From contig NZ_JAFFIW010000024.1 of assembly GCF_018588885.1 (NCBI RefSeq), positions 33,386-97,385 on the forward strand: DNA of 64,000 bases, given 5' to 3'. Positions 1-8,624 of this stretch are shown piece by piece (position 1 is the stretch's first letter; every line of letters begins with the position of its first letter). This stretch comes from Mesorhizobium sp. dw_380 (lineage in GTDB: Bacteria > Pseudomonadota > Alphaproteobacteria > Rhizobiales > Rhizobiaceae). The position numbers were made by a program, and so were the translations under genes. The notes beneath the pieces were generated by a model that worked only from the letters and a program-made list of their open reading frames with translations, ran no database searches and had not been told where the DNA came from.

Positions 1-9
1 TCGGCGCAG

Positions 10-60
10 CCCCTCATCCGCCTGCCGGCACCTTCTCCCCGTATAGAGACGGGGAGAAGG
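10..60. repeat. RIME-like palindromic repeat, partial copy
   Basis: It holds the left-end consensus shared with the other copies here (CCCCTCA..CGCCTGCCGGCA), then a hairpin whose arms CCTTCTCCCCGT and ACGGGGAGAAGG are separated by six bases. It lies directly behind the 3' end of the RpiR-type gene and could double as its transcription stop. The match to rhizobial intergenic mosaic elements is from general knowledge. Confidence 0.75.
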
Positions 61-62
61 GA

Positions 63-995
63 CTAATCCCCGAGCGGTTCCATCTCCTTGCCGGTGCGGT
101 GGATCTGGGCGTTGTACTTGATGCGGCGCACCGTTTCGCGCGCCGAGCCGTCGAGCTTGTAGGCCGAGGCCACGGCCAGAAGGTCGATCGCGGCCAGGAA
201 GGCATAGCGCGAGGCCGTCGGCTTCAGCGTGTCGGGATATTCGGGCACCGCCACCGTCAGCCTGACATCGCAGGCACGCGCGAGTTCGGTGTCGGGCGCG
301 GTCACGGCGATCGCGTTGGCGCGGTAGTGCTTGGCGAGTTCGACGGCCTCGATCACTTCGCGCGTGCGTCCCGTCGCCGAAATGGCAATCACCAGGTCGC
401 CGGGCTTCAGCGTCGAGGCGGTCATGCGCATCAGATAGGGGTCGCACTGGGCGCTGACCGTGATGCCGTAGCGAAACAGCCGGTACTGGGTTTCCTGCGC
501 CAGCGCCGAGGAACTGCCGCCGAGGCCGAAGACCGTGACCTGGCGCGCCTTGGCGATGAGTTCGGCGGCCTTCTGCAACTGTGCCGGATCGAGCTGGCGT
601 TCGGCCTCCTGCAAAGCCCGGCGCGCCTCGCCGAACACGGCGTTCCAGAACGGCATGCCATTGTCGTTGCTGACGGCCGGCGACTTGGCCAGATAGAGCG
701 CGCCGACGACCAGGCTCTGCGCCAGCTTGAGCTTGAAATCGCGCACGCCCTCGCAGCCGATGGCGCGGCAGAACCGGGTCACCGTCGGCTCGCTCACTCC
801 GGCACGCTGGGCAAGTGCTGCATTGGAGGCGTCGACGGCGTATTTGACGTCATCGAGCACGACATCGGCGACGCGGCGTTCGGCCGGGCGTAATTCCGCG
901 TAGGAATCCTTGACCAGCGAAATGATGTCGGGAATGCGCCGGACAGGACCGTCCTGGTCGTGGCTGGGCTCTTCCTGGCTGTCAGCTTTGGTCAT
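63..995 (-). CDS. RpiR/MurR-family transcriptional regulator (HTH + SIS)
   Basis: A 310-residue transcription regulator of the RpiR type. An N-terminal helix-turn-helix domain spans roughly residues 20-95; the motif ALAQRAGVSEPTVTRFCRAI is the typical recognition region. A C-terminal SIS sugar-phosphate-binding domain follows at about 130-270 (VFGLGGSSSALA and AISATGRTREV). The frame stays open upstream to 1139, but the ATG at 995 opens directly into family-like sequence and gives the usual length near 300. It diverges from the ABC transporter and sugar-dehydrogenase-like genes to its right. By family precedent it probably controls that operon in response to a phosphorylated sugar or related metabolite; the ligand is unknown. 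Confidence 0.88.
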   Translation of the reverse strand: MTKADSQEEPSHDQDGPVRRIPDIISLVKDSYAELRPAERRVADVVLDDVKYAVDASNAALAQRAGVSEPTVTRFCRAIGCEGVRDFKLKLAQSLVVGALYLAKSPAVSNDNGMPFWNAVFGEARRALQEAERQLDPAQLQKAAELIAKARQVTVFGLGGSSSALAQETQYRLFRYGITVSAQCDPYLMRMTASTLKPGDLVIAISATGRTREVIEAVELAKHYRANAIAVTAPDTELARACDVRLTVAVPEYPDTLKPTASRYAFLAAIDLLAVASAYKLDGSARETVRRIKYNAQIHRTGKEMEPLGD

Positions 996-1304
996 GAAGT
1001 CGGCCTTCCCTGCCCTTTCGACCTGACCTCTTATCATGTTTGCACACTGTCGTTCCATGCGTCCGGCCACGGTGCAACCGTTGCGTGCCGCAAGGCATGC
1101 CGGTGTGGCTTTTCCTGAGTATGTAGGAAAGCAACACACATTTCAAGGCAGACAAGACTAAGTGAAATCAAATTGTTAGCTCCCAGCGGTAGTTTTGATG
1201 ATACGGTTACCACCGCGAGCGCTTGACAGCAAAGTAGGATAGTTACAGACTGATTTCTGGCAGTCCGATGACCATTGGATCATGACGCAATCTCCGAGGG
1301 GCGG
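996..1304. promoter_or_regulatory. divergent intergenic region between regulator and ABC operon
   Basis: A gene-free divergent region that must hold promoters for both the RpiR-type regulator and the transporter operon. A TTGACA hexamer at 1223-1228 is a fair -35 candidate for the rightward operon, but the sequence 17 bases downstream (CAGACT) is a poor -10, so the promoter call is weak. GAGGGGCGG just before 1305 is a plausible ribosome-binding site and supports the internal ATG at 1305 over the upstream TTG at 1275. Confidence 0.4.
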
Positions 1305-2138
1305 ATGAACGCGGGCGAAGCAACAACGCCGAAGCTTGGCGTGCAGGCAGCGACCAAGATCTATCGCACGGCGTCAGGCGACCTGCTGGCGCTGGACCGC
1401 TGCAGTCTCGAGGTCAGGACCAATGAAATCGTTTCGATCGTCGGCCCGTCCGGCTGCGGCAAGACCACGCTTTTGTGGTCGATGTCGGGGCTGCACAGCC
1501 TGACCAGCGGCGAGATCCGGCTCGACGGCATCAAGATCGCCGGCCCGCATCCCGATATCGGCATCGTCTTCCAGGAAGCGAACCTCCTGCCCTGGCGCAA
1601 TCTCGACGCCAACATCCGCTTTCCCTTCGAGATCAAGGGTGAGAAGCCGGACCGCGCCTGGATCGCGCATCTGCTCAACCGGGTCGGGCTCGACGGCTTC
1701 GGCGGCAAGTTTCCACGCGAACTCTCGGGCGGCATGCAGCAGCGCGCGGCGATCGTACGGGCGCTGGCGCTGAAGCCCTCGGTGCTTTTGATGGACGAGC
1801 CGTTCGGCGCGCTCGACAGTTTTACCCGCGAGGAGATGAACCGGCTGGTCGAGGAGATCTGGCTCGACACCAAGACGACCATCGTCTTCATCACCCACAG
1901 CATCGAGGAAGCGATTTTCCTGTCAGACCGGGTGGTGGTGCTGAGCGCCCGGCCGGGCATGGTTGCCAGGGAATACCGTGTGCCGTTCGCGCGTCCGCGC
2001 TCGCTGGAGATCATGGCGACCAAGGAGGTCTTCGACCTCACCAACCGGATCAAGCTGGACATTGTCGGCGAGCGCGTCCGGCCGAAGGCGTCTGAACAGC
2101 AGCGCACCAGCGCCGAGATCGTGAGGATCAGGCCGTGA
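1305..2138 (+). CDS. ABC transporter ATP-binding protein (nitrate/sulfonate/taurine type)
   Basis: Cytoplasmic ATPase subunit of an importer of the SsuB/TauB/ThiZ class, 277 residues from the ATG at 1305, which has a GAGGGG ribosome site. Walker A is GPSGCGKTTLLW, the signature is LSGGMQQRAAIVRAL, Walker B is VLLMDEPFGALD, and the switch histidine is in FITHSIEEA. It is translationally coupled to the permease: its TGA overlaps that gene's GTG start. With the permease and the NMT1/THI5-like binding protein it forms a complete importer. The substrate cannot be read from sequence; nitrate, alkanesulfonate and hydroxymethylpyrimidine are all possible for the class. Confidence 0.93.
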   Translation: MNAGEATTPKLGVQAATKIYRTASGDLLALDRCSLEVRTNEIVSIVGPSGCGKTTLLWSMSGLHSLTSGEIRLDGIKIAGPHPDIGIVFQEANLLPWRNLDANIRFPFEIKGEKPDRAWIAHLLNRVGLDGFGGKFPRELSGGMQQRAAIVRALALKPSVLLMDEPFGALDSFTREEMNRLVEEIWLDTKTTIVFITHSIEEAIFLSDRVVVLSARPGMVAREYRVPFARPRSLEIMATKEVFDLTNRIKLDIVGERVRPKASEQQRTSAEIVRIRP

Positions 2139-2989
2139 GCGACGCCATCCCGGAATTCTCCAAATCCAAGTCTGGCGCCAAGTCGGCTGATGGCCACGAC
2201 GTCAGCCTGACCAATCTGTCGGCCTTCGCCAGCGGCCCCGGCATCAAGTCGGGCAAGGAGGTGGCGGCGATCATCGCTGTCGCCGTGATCATCATCGGCG
2301 GCATCGAGCTGGCTTTGCGGCTGTTTCACGTGCCGCTCTACATCATGCCGCCGCCAAGCTCGATCGCCTACGCGCTGTTCGACGAGTTCCCGCTGATCGC
2401 GCCGCATCTCGGCTACACGCTGGTCGAGCTGGTGTCGGGGTTCGCCATCGGCGCCGTCGTCGGCCTGGTGCTGGCCGCCGTCATCACCCAGTTCCCGTTC
2501 GCGGAAAAGATCGTCGCGCCCTACATATTGCTGCTCGTCACCACGCCGATGCTGGCGCTGGTGCCGCTTTTGATCCTGCGCTTCGGCTTCGGCTACACGC
2601 CGCGCATCATCGCGGTGGCGCTGGCCGCCGGACCGATGGTGATGATCAACGCCGCCACCGGCTTTCGCCGCGTCGACAGCGCCAAGATTGCGCTGGCGCG
2701 TTCCTATGGCGCCAGCACGCTGCAGATCTTTTGGAAGATCCGCGCGCCGATGGCGCTGCCGATGATCCTGGTCGGGCTGATGATCGGCGCCATCTTCGGC
2801 CTGCTGACAGCCGTCGGCGCTGAAATGGTGGGTGGCGGCTTCGGGCTCGGCAACCGGCTGACCACCTATTCGTCGATGATCCAGATGCCGCAATTCTTCG
2901 CGGTGGTGCTGATCCTGTCGACGCTCGGCATCCTGATCTACGTGCTGTTCTTCCTCATCGGCAAGAAATGGGCGAGCTGGGAGGCATAA
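2135..2989 (+). CDS. ABC transporter permease (SsuC/TauC-like)
   Basis: Inner-membrane permease of 284 residues in the BPD_transp_1 family. About six hydrophobic segments are visible, starting with VAAIIAVAVIIIGGIELAL near residues 47-66. The cytoplasmic coupling region is SAKIALARSYGASTLQIFWK (EAA-like loop). It starts at a GTG that shares bases with the preceding stop codon, so the two genes are coupled. The polar N-terminal 45 residues are longer than usual for the family. It pairs with the upstream ATPase and the downstream Tat-exported binding protein. Confidence 0.92.
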   Translation: MSDAIPEFSKSKSGAKSADGHDVSLTNLSAFASGPGIKSGKEVAAIIAVAVIIIGGIELALRLFHVPLYIMPPPSSIAYALFDEFPLIAPHLGYTLVELVSGFAIGAVVGLVLAAVITQFPFAEKIVAPYILLLVTTPMLALVPLLILRFGFGYTPRIIAVALAAGPMVMINAATGFRRVDSAKIALARSYGASTLQIFWKIRAPMALPMILVGLMIGAIFGLLTAVGAEMVGGGFGLGNRLTTYSSMIQMPQFFAVVLILSTLGILIYVLFFLIGKKWASWEA

Positions 2990-3054
2990 GAACAGAGGGC
3001 AAGCGCCCGGGAGGCGGGCGGCAGAGACTGACAATCAACAAAAAGGGGAATGTC

Positions 3055-4218
3055 ATGACCAAAGACCATTCGATCAGCCCGGCAGGCATCAGCCGCCGCA
3101 CTTTCCTGCAAGTCACCGGCGCCGGGCTGGTGACGGCAACCGCGCTCGGCGCCACAGGGCTCAAGGCGAGGGCCGAGGCCTATGGCAAATTCACCTGGAT
3201 CTCGCCGCGCGGCACGCTCGAAGTGCTCGACGACTATCCCTATTGGGCGGCCAAGAAAGCCGGCTATTTCGACGGGCTGGACACCGACATGCAGCCGGGC
3301 CCGTCGGACGGCACGGCGACAGTGAAGTTCGTCGATGTCGGCCAGGCCGATATGGGCTTTCCCTCACCCGGCGTGTTCTCCTTCGCGATCCAGAACGGCA
3401 TGAAGCTGAAGTCGGTGTTCCATATGGGCGCCCGCGACACGTTCAGCATCGCCTTCCGCAAGGGCGAGGGATCGAACGATCTGAAGAAGCTCGAAGGCAA
3501 GACCATCCTGCTCGGCTCCGCCGCCTGGCAGTCGATCACCGATCCGCTGCTCGCCGCGCAAGGCGTCGACATCAAGAAGGTCAAGTATGTCGAGGCCGGC
3601 TGGCCGACCTGGGGCACGGCGCTCGCCGGCGGCCAGGGCGACGCGGCTTTGTCATGGGAGGGGCTCCGCGCCGAATGGATCGCCAAGGGCCTCGACTTCG
3701 AATACTGGCTCGGCGTGAAGAATTCGAAACTGCCGGCCAACACTTTCGTCGTGCGCGCCGCCGATCTCGAGGATGCCGACAAGAAGGCGTTCCTGGAAAA
3801 GTACCTGCGCGGCTGGGCGATGGGCCTCGAATTCGGCTACCAGAACCCACGCGCGGCGGTCGAAGCGGTGTTCGAGCAGTTCCCGACGCTGGCCAAGAAT
3901 CTCGGGCCGGAGCTCGGCACCACCTCGATCCTGCAGCAGATCAACGTCTTCCGCGGCGACATGGACAAGCGCGGCGGCTGGGGTTCGCATGACATGGCGA
4001 GCTGGCAGGGGTTCTTCGACGAGATCCACAAGATCGGCCAGATCACCAATCCGGTGAAGGCCGAGGACGTCTGCACCAATGAGCTGATCCCGGCCGCCAA
4101 CAGTTTCGACAAGGCCAAGGTCAAGGCCGATGCCGACGGCGTCAAACTGTCGGAAGGCTTTGCCGCGCTCGATGTCGAGAAGATCAAGGCGCATCTGTTC
4201 GATTCGGCGGTGAAGTGA
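3055..4218 (+). CDS. ABC transporter substrate-binding protein, NMT1/THI5-like, Tat-exported
   Basis: Periplasmic solute-binding protein of 387 residues, the third part of this importer. The start at ATG 3055 is favoured by AAAAGGGGAA upstream and by the twin-arginine signal SRRTFLQ at residues 13-19, with a hydrophobic stretch and probable cleavage after ARAEA near residue 42. The mature protein has the two-lobed pattern of the NMT1/THI5/TauA superfamily (YPYWAAKKAGYFDGL; VGQADMGFPSPG; LEGKTILLG). Tat export suggests folding before export, which is unusual among simple binding proteins. The ligand is not identified. Confidence 0.9.
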   Translation: MTKDHSISPAGISRRTFLQVTGAGLVTATALGATGLKARAEAYGKFTWISPRGTLEVLDDYPYWAAKKAGYFDGLDTDMQPGPSDGTATVKFVDVGQADMGFPSPGVFSFAIQNGMKLKSVFHMGARDTFSIAFRKGEGSNDLKKLEGKTILLGSAAWQSITDPLLAAQGVDIKKVKYVEAGWPTWGTALAGGQGDAALSWEGLRAEWIAKGLDFEYWLGVKNSKLPANTFVVRAADLEDADKKAFLEKYLRGWAMGLEFGYQNPRAAVEAVFEQFPTLAKNLGPELGTTSILQQINVFRGDMDKRGGWGSHDMASWQGFFDEIHKIGQITNPVKAEDVCTNELIPAANSFDKAKVKADADGVKLSEGFAALDVEKIKAHLFDSAVK

Positions 4219-4240
4219 GGCTGCGCAATGGTAGAGGTCA

Positions 4241-4420
4241 GCGCCGCCCCTCACCTGCCTGCCGGCATCCTCTCCCCGTATGGTGACGGGGAGAGGGGCG
4301 CTGTCTTTGACGATTTCGCCAATCACAAACATTGCAAGGGTGGCGTTGGCGTTGCGGCAGTCCCTTTCTCCCCGTCACTATACTGGGAGAAATGTCCGGC
4401 AGGACAATGAGGGGCAGCGC
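4241..4420. repeat. RIME-like palindromic repeat, full copy
   Basis: A complete copy bounded by inverted ends (GCGCCGCCCCTCACCTGCC on the left, its imperfect complement ending GGGGCAGCGC on the right), with internal hairpins around CTCCCCGTATGGTGACGGGGAG. It sits between the binding-protein gene and the oxidoreductase gene on the same strand, and so could reduce readthrough within this presumed operon. Confidence 0.85.
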
Positions 4421-4503
4421 CAAGCTGAGGTGATTGCCCGGCTAAACATCCGCGCGGCGGCAACAGCGTCGCTCACGATTCAATGAAGATTTGGGAGGCT
4501 GAT

Positions 4504-5595
4504 ATGGCCGACAAGGTAAAAGTGCTGGTGGTGGGACTCGGTAATATGGGGGCGTCGCATGCCAGCGCCTATCACCGCTCCGACGGTTTTCAGATCGTCG
4601 CCATCATGAGCCGCTCGATCAAAAGCAACACCAAAATACCGGCCGAGCTTGCCGGCTATCCGCTCTACGAGGACTTCGACCTGGCGCTGAAGGAAACCAA
4701 GCCTGATGCGGTCTCGATCAACAGCTGGCCGAACACGCATGCCGAATATGCGCTGAAGGCGATCGCGGCCAATTGCCATGTGTTCATGGAAAAGCCGCTC
4801 GCTACCAACATCGAGGATGCCGAGAAGGTTGTGGCCGCCGCGCGAGCGAAGAACCGCAAGCTGGTGCTCGGCTATATCCTGCGCGTGCATCCGTCATGGA
4901 TCAAATTCATCGAGGTCGGCAAGACGCTCGGCAAGCCGCTGGTGATGCGGCTCAACCTCAACCAGCAGAGCAGCGGCAGCGCCTGGCACTGGCACAAGAA
5001 CCTGATCGATTCGCTGATCCCGATCGTCGATTGCGGCGTGCACTATGTCGATGTCATGTGCCAGCTGACCGGCGCCAAACCGGTGCGGGTGCATGGCATC
5101 GGCGCCAAGCTGTGGGCGGAGGCCGACAAGCAGAATTACGGCCATCTGCATGTCACCTTCGATGACGGCTCGGTCGGCTGGTACGAGGCCGGCTGGGGCC
5201 CGATGATGAGCGAGACGGCCTATTTCGTGAAGGACGTGGTCGGGCCCAAGGGCGCGGTGTCGATCGTCGCCGGCCAGACGGCGAGCGCCGCGGCCGAGGC
5301 GGCGGAGATCTCGAACTCGGCCGACATCGACCGCCACACCAAGACGGACGCGCTGAAAATCCATTATGCCGCGGTCGACGGTGACAAGAATTTCTCGAAG
5401 CCCGACGAGATCGTCAGCATGGAGGACGAGCCCGGCCACCAGGAACTGTGCGATCGCGAGCAGGCCTTCTTCCTGCGCGCCATCCGCGAGGACCTCGATC
5501 TGACCGAGCAGATGGATGCCGCGGTCAACAGCCTGCGCATCGTGCTCGCCGCCGAACAGAGCATCGAACTGGGACGGACCGTCGAGCTGGCCTGA
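4504..5595 (+). CDS. Gfo/Idh/MocA-family NAD(P)-dependent oxidoreductase
   Basis: A 363-residue sugar or inositol dehydrogenase-like enzyme. The Rossmann motif GLGNMG is at residues 11-16, and the family signature EKPLA is at 96-100 with the catalytic lysine at 97. The substrate-domain sequence VDCGVHYVDVMCQLTG follows; its DxGxHxxD pattern is typical. GGGAGG five bases before ATG 4504 fixes the start over the upstream in-frame ATG at 4483. It lies downstream of the ABC importer and the RpiR regulator, which suggests oxidation of a sugar, polyol or related compound brought in by that system. The true substrate is unknown. Confidence 0.92.
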   Translation: MADKVKVLVVGLGNMGASHASAYHRSDGFQIVAIMSRSIKSNTKIPAELAGYPLYEDFDLALKETKPDAVSINSWPNTHAEYALKAIAANCHVFMEKPLATNIEDAEKVVAAARAKNRKLVLGYILRVHPSWIKFIEVGKTLGKPLVMRLNLNQQSSGSAWHWHKNLIDSLIPIVDCGVHYVDVMCQLTGAKPVRVHGIGAKLWAEADKQNYGHLHVTFDDGSVGWYEAGWGPMMSETAYFVKDVVGPKGAVSIVAGQTASAAAEAAEISNSADIDRHTKTDALKIHYAAVDGDKNFSKPDEIVSMEDEPGHQELCDREQAFFLRAIREDLDLTEQMDAAVNSLRIVLAAEQSIELGRTVELA

Positions 5596-5643
5596 CCGGC
5601 TGCTGCGCTGGAGGAGGCGCCGGTATCGCAGAGCATCGGCAGG

Positions 5644-5982
5644 ATGAGAGTCTATAGGCACGTCGTCGGCGATCTCTTGGACTACGATCTTTTCATCACG
5701 CCTACGCCGACGCAGCTGCCGCGCCCGTTCGGCTATTACGACATGTCGGATACGGACATCGACCGCTACAACGCCAAATGGACCGATGCCGTCTTTGCGT
5801 TTCCCTTCAACATTTCGGGCCAGCCGGCGATCTCGCTGCCGCTCGGCTGGTCGAAGGCCGGCGTGCCGATCGGCGTGCAGCTGGTCGGCCGCTATGGCGA
5901 CGAAGCGATCGTGCTGGCCGCGTCGGCGCAGCTGGAGCAGGAGATGCCGTGGAAGGAGAGGCGGCCGGCGGTGAGTGGGTAG
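5644..5982 (+). pseudogene. amidase C-terminal remnant
   Basis: Only about 112 residues remain, matching the C-terminal end of amidase-signature enzymes (YDLFITPTPTQLP, FPFNISGQPAISLPLGW, GVPIGVQLVGRYGDEA). Family members are normally 450-500 residues and carry a Ser-cisSer-Lys triad in a Gly/Ser-rich central region; that part is absent. The 48 bases separating it from the oxidoreductase gene do not encode it either. An open ATG at 5644 exists, but a functional product is unlikely. It looks like what a deletion left behind, with a RIME-like element immediately downstream. Confidence 0.82.
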
Positions 5983-6027
5983 TTGGCGGGAGGGTCGGGC
6001 GAAGAAGGCCAATATTCGCCGTCGCAC

Positions 6028-6200
6028 TCTACGGCGCCCCCCTCTGTCCTGCCGGACATCTCCCCCACGGGTGGGGAGATTGGCAGTTTCGGCGCCGGCT
6101 CGTCTTCTTGCAACGCTGAAAATTAGCGAAAGCGCTCACAACAACCAATCTCCCCCCTCGTGGAGGAGATGCCCGGCAGGGCAGAGGGGGGCGTCGTAGA
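6028..6200. repeat. RIME-like palindromic repeat, full copy
   Basis: Inverted ends (TCTACGGCGCCCCCCTCTG on the left, complement ending GGGGGGCGTCGTAGA on the right) enclose two internal hairpins of the ATCTCCCCC..GGGGGAGAT type. It lies between the 3' ends of the convergent amidase remnant and M24 peptidase gene, where it could act as a bidirectional stop. Confidence 0.85.
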
Positions 6201-6208
6201 GCGCCGGC

Positions 6209-7453
6209 CTACCCAATCCTCTCCAGCCGCCTCGACAAGCGGTTCATCGGCTTGGGCCCCTCCGGCGTGATCAGGAACTGGTCCTCGAGATTGAAGCTGG
6301 CGAGGCCGTCGATGTAGAGCGGGATCTCGAAGGCCAGCACCATGCCGGCCTCGATCACGACATCGCTGTCGGCCGCGATGAAGGGCCATTGTTCCGAAAA
6401 GACCGACTGGCCGACGCCGTGGCCGAAATGACCACGCCGATAGGAGCGCAGGCCCTGGCGCGCCAGGCTGTCGGTGGCGACGCGGTGGACATGGGCCAGC
6501 GTATTGCCCGGCACGAGTGCCGCCAGCCCGTCCTCGAAGGCGCGCTCGGCGATCGCATGCAGTCCGGCCTGGTCGGCGGAAGGGGCACCGAAGGTGAAAT
6601 TGCGCGACATGTCGGAGGCGTAGCCGCCGACGGTGCAGACCATGTCGCATTTCAAGGGATCGCCGGCCACGGCCCTGGCGTCGGCACCCTTGGCCCGGGC
6701 GCCGAGCGTCACATATTCAGCGGTGACGACCGCATGCGACAGCCCGGCGGCCGCGTCGGCGGCGCCTTTGCGGTAGAGGCCGACGAGGTCGGCCTGGCGC
6801 ATGCCGGCCATCGCATCCACCTGCAGGCGCTCGAGCCCTGCTTCCGACAGGATGATGCCTTGCTGCAGGAGGTCGATCTCGCGCTGCGTCTTGATGGCCC
6901 GCAGCCTGTTGAGGACCGCTGAGCCGTCGACCATCGGGCAATCCGGCAGCAGCGCCTGGATGGCGGCGAAATCGGCAGCGGGAACAAAGTCGAGATCGAC
7001 GCCGAGCGTTGCGCGTGCCAGTCCGAATTCGGCGAGCACTGCTTGCAACTCACGCACCGAGCTAGCGAGATCGAAAGTGGCGGGACGCGAGAAATCCGGC
7101 GCACGGCCGAGCGAGGCGAGGCCAGCCTCGATGCGCTCCGCCAGGGGCAGCCCGCGAGCGGCTATCTCGACCGGTGCCGATTCGATCCAGATCGGGTGCG
7201 AACGCATAACCGCTTCGGGTGCTGCGATCCGCAGCTGTGCCGCGTTGAAGTCCGCGACGACGACGCCGACCGGCAAATCCTGCCGGGCCGGGATGACGAC
7301 GAAGCCGCCGCCGGCGCGCCGGAACAGTCCCGCCGGACCGATCCAGGCGCCGGTCGCATAATGGAATGCCTCGGGCGCCGAGAGCACCAGCGCCTCGATG
7401 CCGGCCCGTTCCATCAAATGCGCGGCGCGCCGCCGGTCGATAAAGCCCGTCAT
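6209..7453 (-). CDS. M24-family metallopeptidase / Xaa-Pro aminopeptidase-like
   Basis: A 414-residue pita-bread-fold hydrolase. It has an N-terminal creatinase-like domain to about residue 185 and a C-terminal M24 domain from about 190. All five expected metal ligands can be placed: Asp270 and Asp281 (CDMVCTVGGYASD), His345 (GHFGHGVGQ), Glu376 (LAFEIPLY) and Glu390 (NLEDQF). It could be a proline dipeptidase, creatinase-like amidohydrolase or ectoine-type hydrolase; I cannot separate these from sequence. It is transcribed towards the amidase remnant and has no close operon partner. Confidence 0.88.
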   Translation of the reverse strand: MTGFIDRRRAAHLMERAGIEALVLSAPEAFHYATGAWIGPAGLFRRAGGGFVVIPARQDLPVGVVVADFNAAQLRIAAPEAVMRSHPIWIESAPVEIAARGLPLAERIEAGLASLGRAPDFSRPATFDLASSVRELQAVLAEFGLARATLGVDLDFVPAADFAAIQALLPDCPMVDGSAVLNRLRAIKTQREIDLLQQGIILSEAGLERLQVDAMAGMRQADLVGLYRKGAADAAAGLSHAVVTAEYVTLGARAKGADARAVAGDPLKCDMVCTVGGYASDMSRNFTFGAPSADQAGLHAIAERAFEDGLAALVPGNTLAHVHRVATDSLARQGLRSYRRGHFGHGVGQSVFSEQWPFIAADSDVVIEAGMVLAFEIPLYIDGLASFNLEDQFLITPEGPKPMNRLSRRLERIG

Positions 7454-7568
7454 GAATTTCTCCGAATGTCAGAACCGGCAACGGAGCATTGCGGGTGCCG
7501 ACAATCAAGCCAGTTCCTTGCTATGTTGATGCACCGCATACCTTGACGATCAGCGGAGACGTTCATCG

Positions 7569-7755
7569 CTTCGTCATCCTGGGGCGAAGCAAGGAGCGCA
7601 GCGACGCAGCGCAGACCCCAGGACCATGCCGCGACTTCAAAGCGGCGCAGCAGTCCAGAATTCTGCTCCGCTGCGTTCCCCGGTGGATGTCACGGCATGG
7701 ATCCTAGGGTCTCCGCGACGGAGCTTCGCTCCTGCTTCGCCCTAGGATGACGACG
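7569..7755. repeat. second intergenic repeat family, TCATCCT...AGGATGA type
   Basis: The ends are inverted (CTTCGTCATCCT on the left, AGGATGACGACG on the right). Inside are GGCGAAGCAAGGAGCG, a CATGCCG..CGGCATG pair and TTCGCTCCTGCTTCGCC. A related copy lies at 56283-56447. It occupies most of the 349-base gap between the M24 and IalB-like genes, where I see no gene. The family differs from the RIME-like elements. Confidence 0.75.
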
Positions 7756-7802
7756 TTGGGAAGGCCTCGGCTAATGCCGAATGTTTACGAATGCCCACCG
7801 CC

Positions 7803-8369
7803 CTACTTGATCGATTCCAGCCTGGCGATTGCCGCGGTGAAGCCGGCGAGCGACACCGGGATGGTGACCGGCTTGCGGGTCACCGATTCCATGCCGATGT
7901 TCAGATTGGTTCCCGATTTCATCGCCTTGACCAGGTCCAGCGACAGCGGCGTGGCGGCATAGGCGCCGTTCTGGTCGCTGGTCTGGATGGCGATGGTGGT
8001 CTTCTGCCCCTGGTCGATCTGATAGCTGGCGCCGGAGGGCAGGAACAGGCCGTGCGGCAGAGCGAGCAGCATGGCCAGGCTGCCATTGCCGCTGTCGCGG
8101 CGCACGGTCACGGTCAGCACGCGCTGTCCGGTCTTGGCTTCGGTGAGGTTCTGCGAGACCTGGCACCGAAGCTCGGAATTCGCCGAACCGCTGGAGCAAT
8201 TGACCGCCCAGGGATTGGCGTCGGCGGGCTTGGATTGCGCCTCTTTGGGCTCAGCCGGCTTGGCGGCATCCTCGGCAAGCACAGGCCCGGCGACGGACAA
8301 GATCAGCCACAAGGCGCCAATTCCCGCACCCAGACTTACTCTATTAGTACTTGCTAAATTAGATGCCAT
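7803..8369 (-). CDS. IalB-family (invasion-associated locus B) exported protein
   Basis: A small exported protein of 188 residues from the ATG at 8369. An N-terminal signal sequence (IGALWLILSVAGPVLAED) is followed by a Pro/Ala/Lys-rich linker and an IalB-like domain: NPWAVNCSSGSANSELRCQ with a probable disulfide pair, LTVTVRRDSGNGS, and LPHGLFLPSGASYQID. Bartonella IalB is associated with host-cell invasion, but the family is widespread in Rhizobiales and is mostly of unknown function. It diverges from the giant adhesin gene across about 255 bases, so the two may share a regulatory region. Confidence 0.88.
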   Translation of the reverse strand: MASNLASTNRVSLGAGIGALWLILSVAGPVLAEDAAKPAEPKEAQSKPADANPWAVNCSSGSANSELRCQVSQNLTEAKTGQRVLTVTVRRDSGNGSLAMLLALPHGLFLPSGASYQIDQGQKTTIAIQTSDQNGAYAATPLSLDLVKAMKSGTNLNIGMESVTRKPVTIPVSLAGFTAAIARLESIK

Positions 8370-8556
8370 GTCTTCCGTGCCCGCCCGGGACCTGCATCGC
8401 ACAGGTATTTTCCGCCAGATTGACCTTGTACAACACCGGCAATGGTTGGGAAAGGCGCGGTCCGCGCAAGACAGCCGGCAAAACTACTGTGACCATCCTG
8501 CCACACATAAGAGGTTTAGTACGCAACAACTGAATTCTGGACAACCGGGACTCGCT

Positions 8557-8565
8557 ATACAATAG
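8557..8565 (+). promoter_or_regulatory. ATACAATAG motif upstream of giant adhesin gene
   Basis: A 9-mer ATACAATAG containing the -10-like TACAAT, 60 bases before the preferred adhesin start. The identical 9-mer occurs at 20572-20580 upstream of the first tail-collar gene. No convincing -35 is visible at 17 bases. Function as a shared promoter element is inferred. Confidence 0.35.
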
Positions 8566-8624
8566 AATTGGCGTACAAAATCCATACACGTGGGACGTGC
8601 AAGTCCCGGAAGGACTCGCCAGGG

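Noticed and set aside
1361..3034. Long minus-strand frame of 557 codons opposite the ABC transporter genes
   Set aside because: It is antisense to three well-supported genes and rich in His, Arg, Asp and Gln repeats typical of antisense reading of GC-rich coding DNA.
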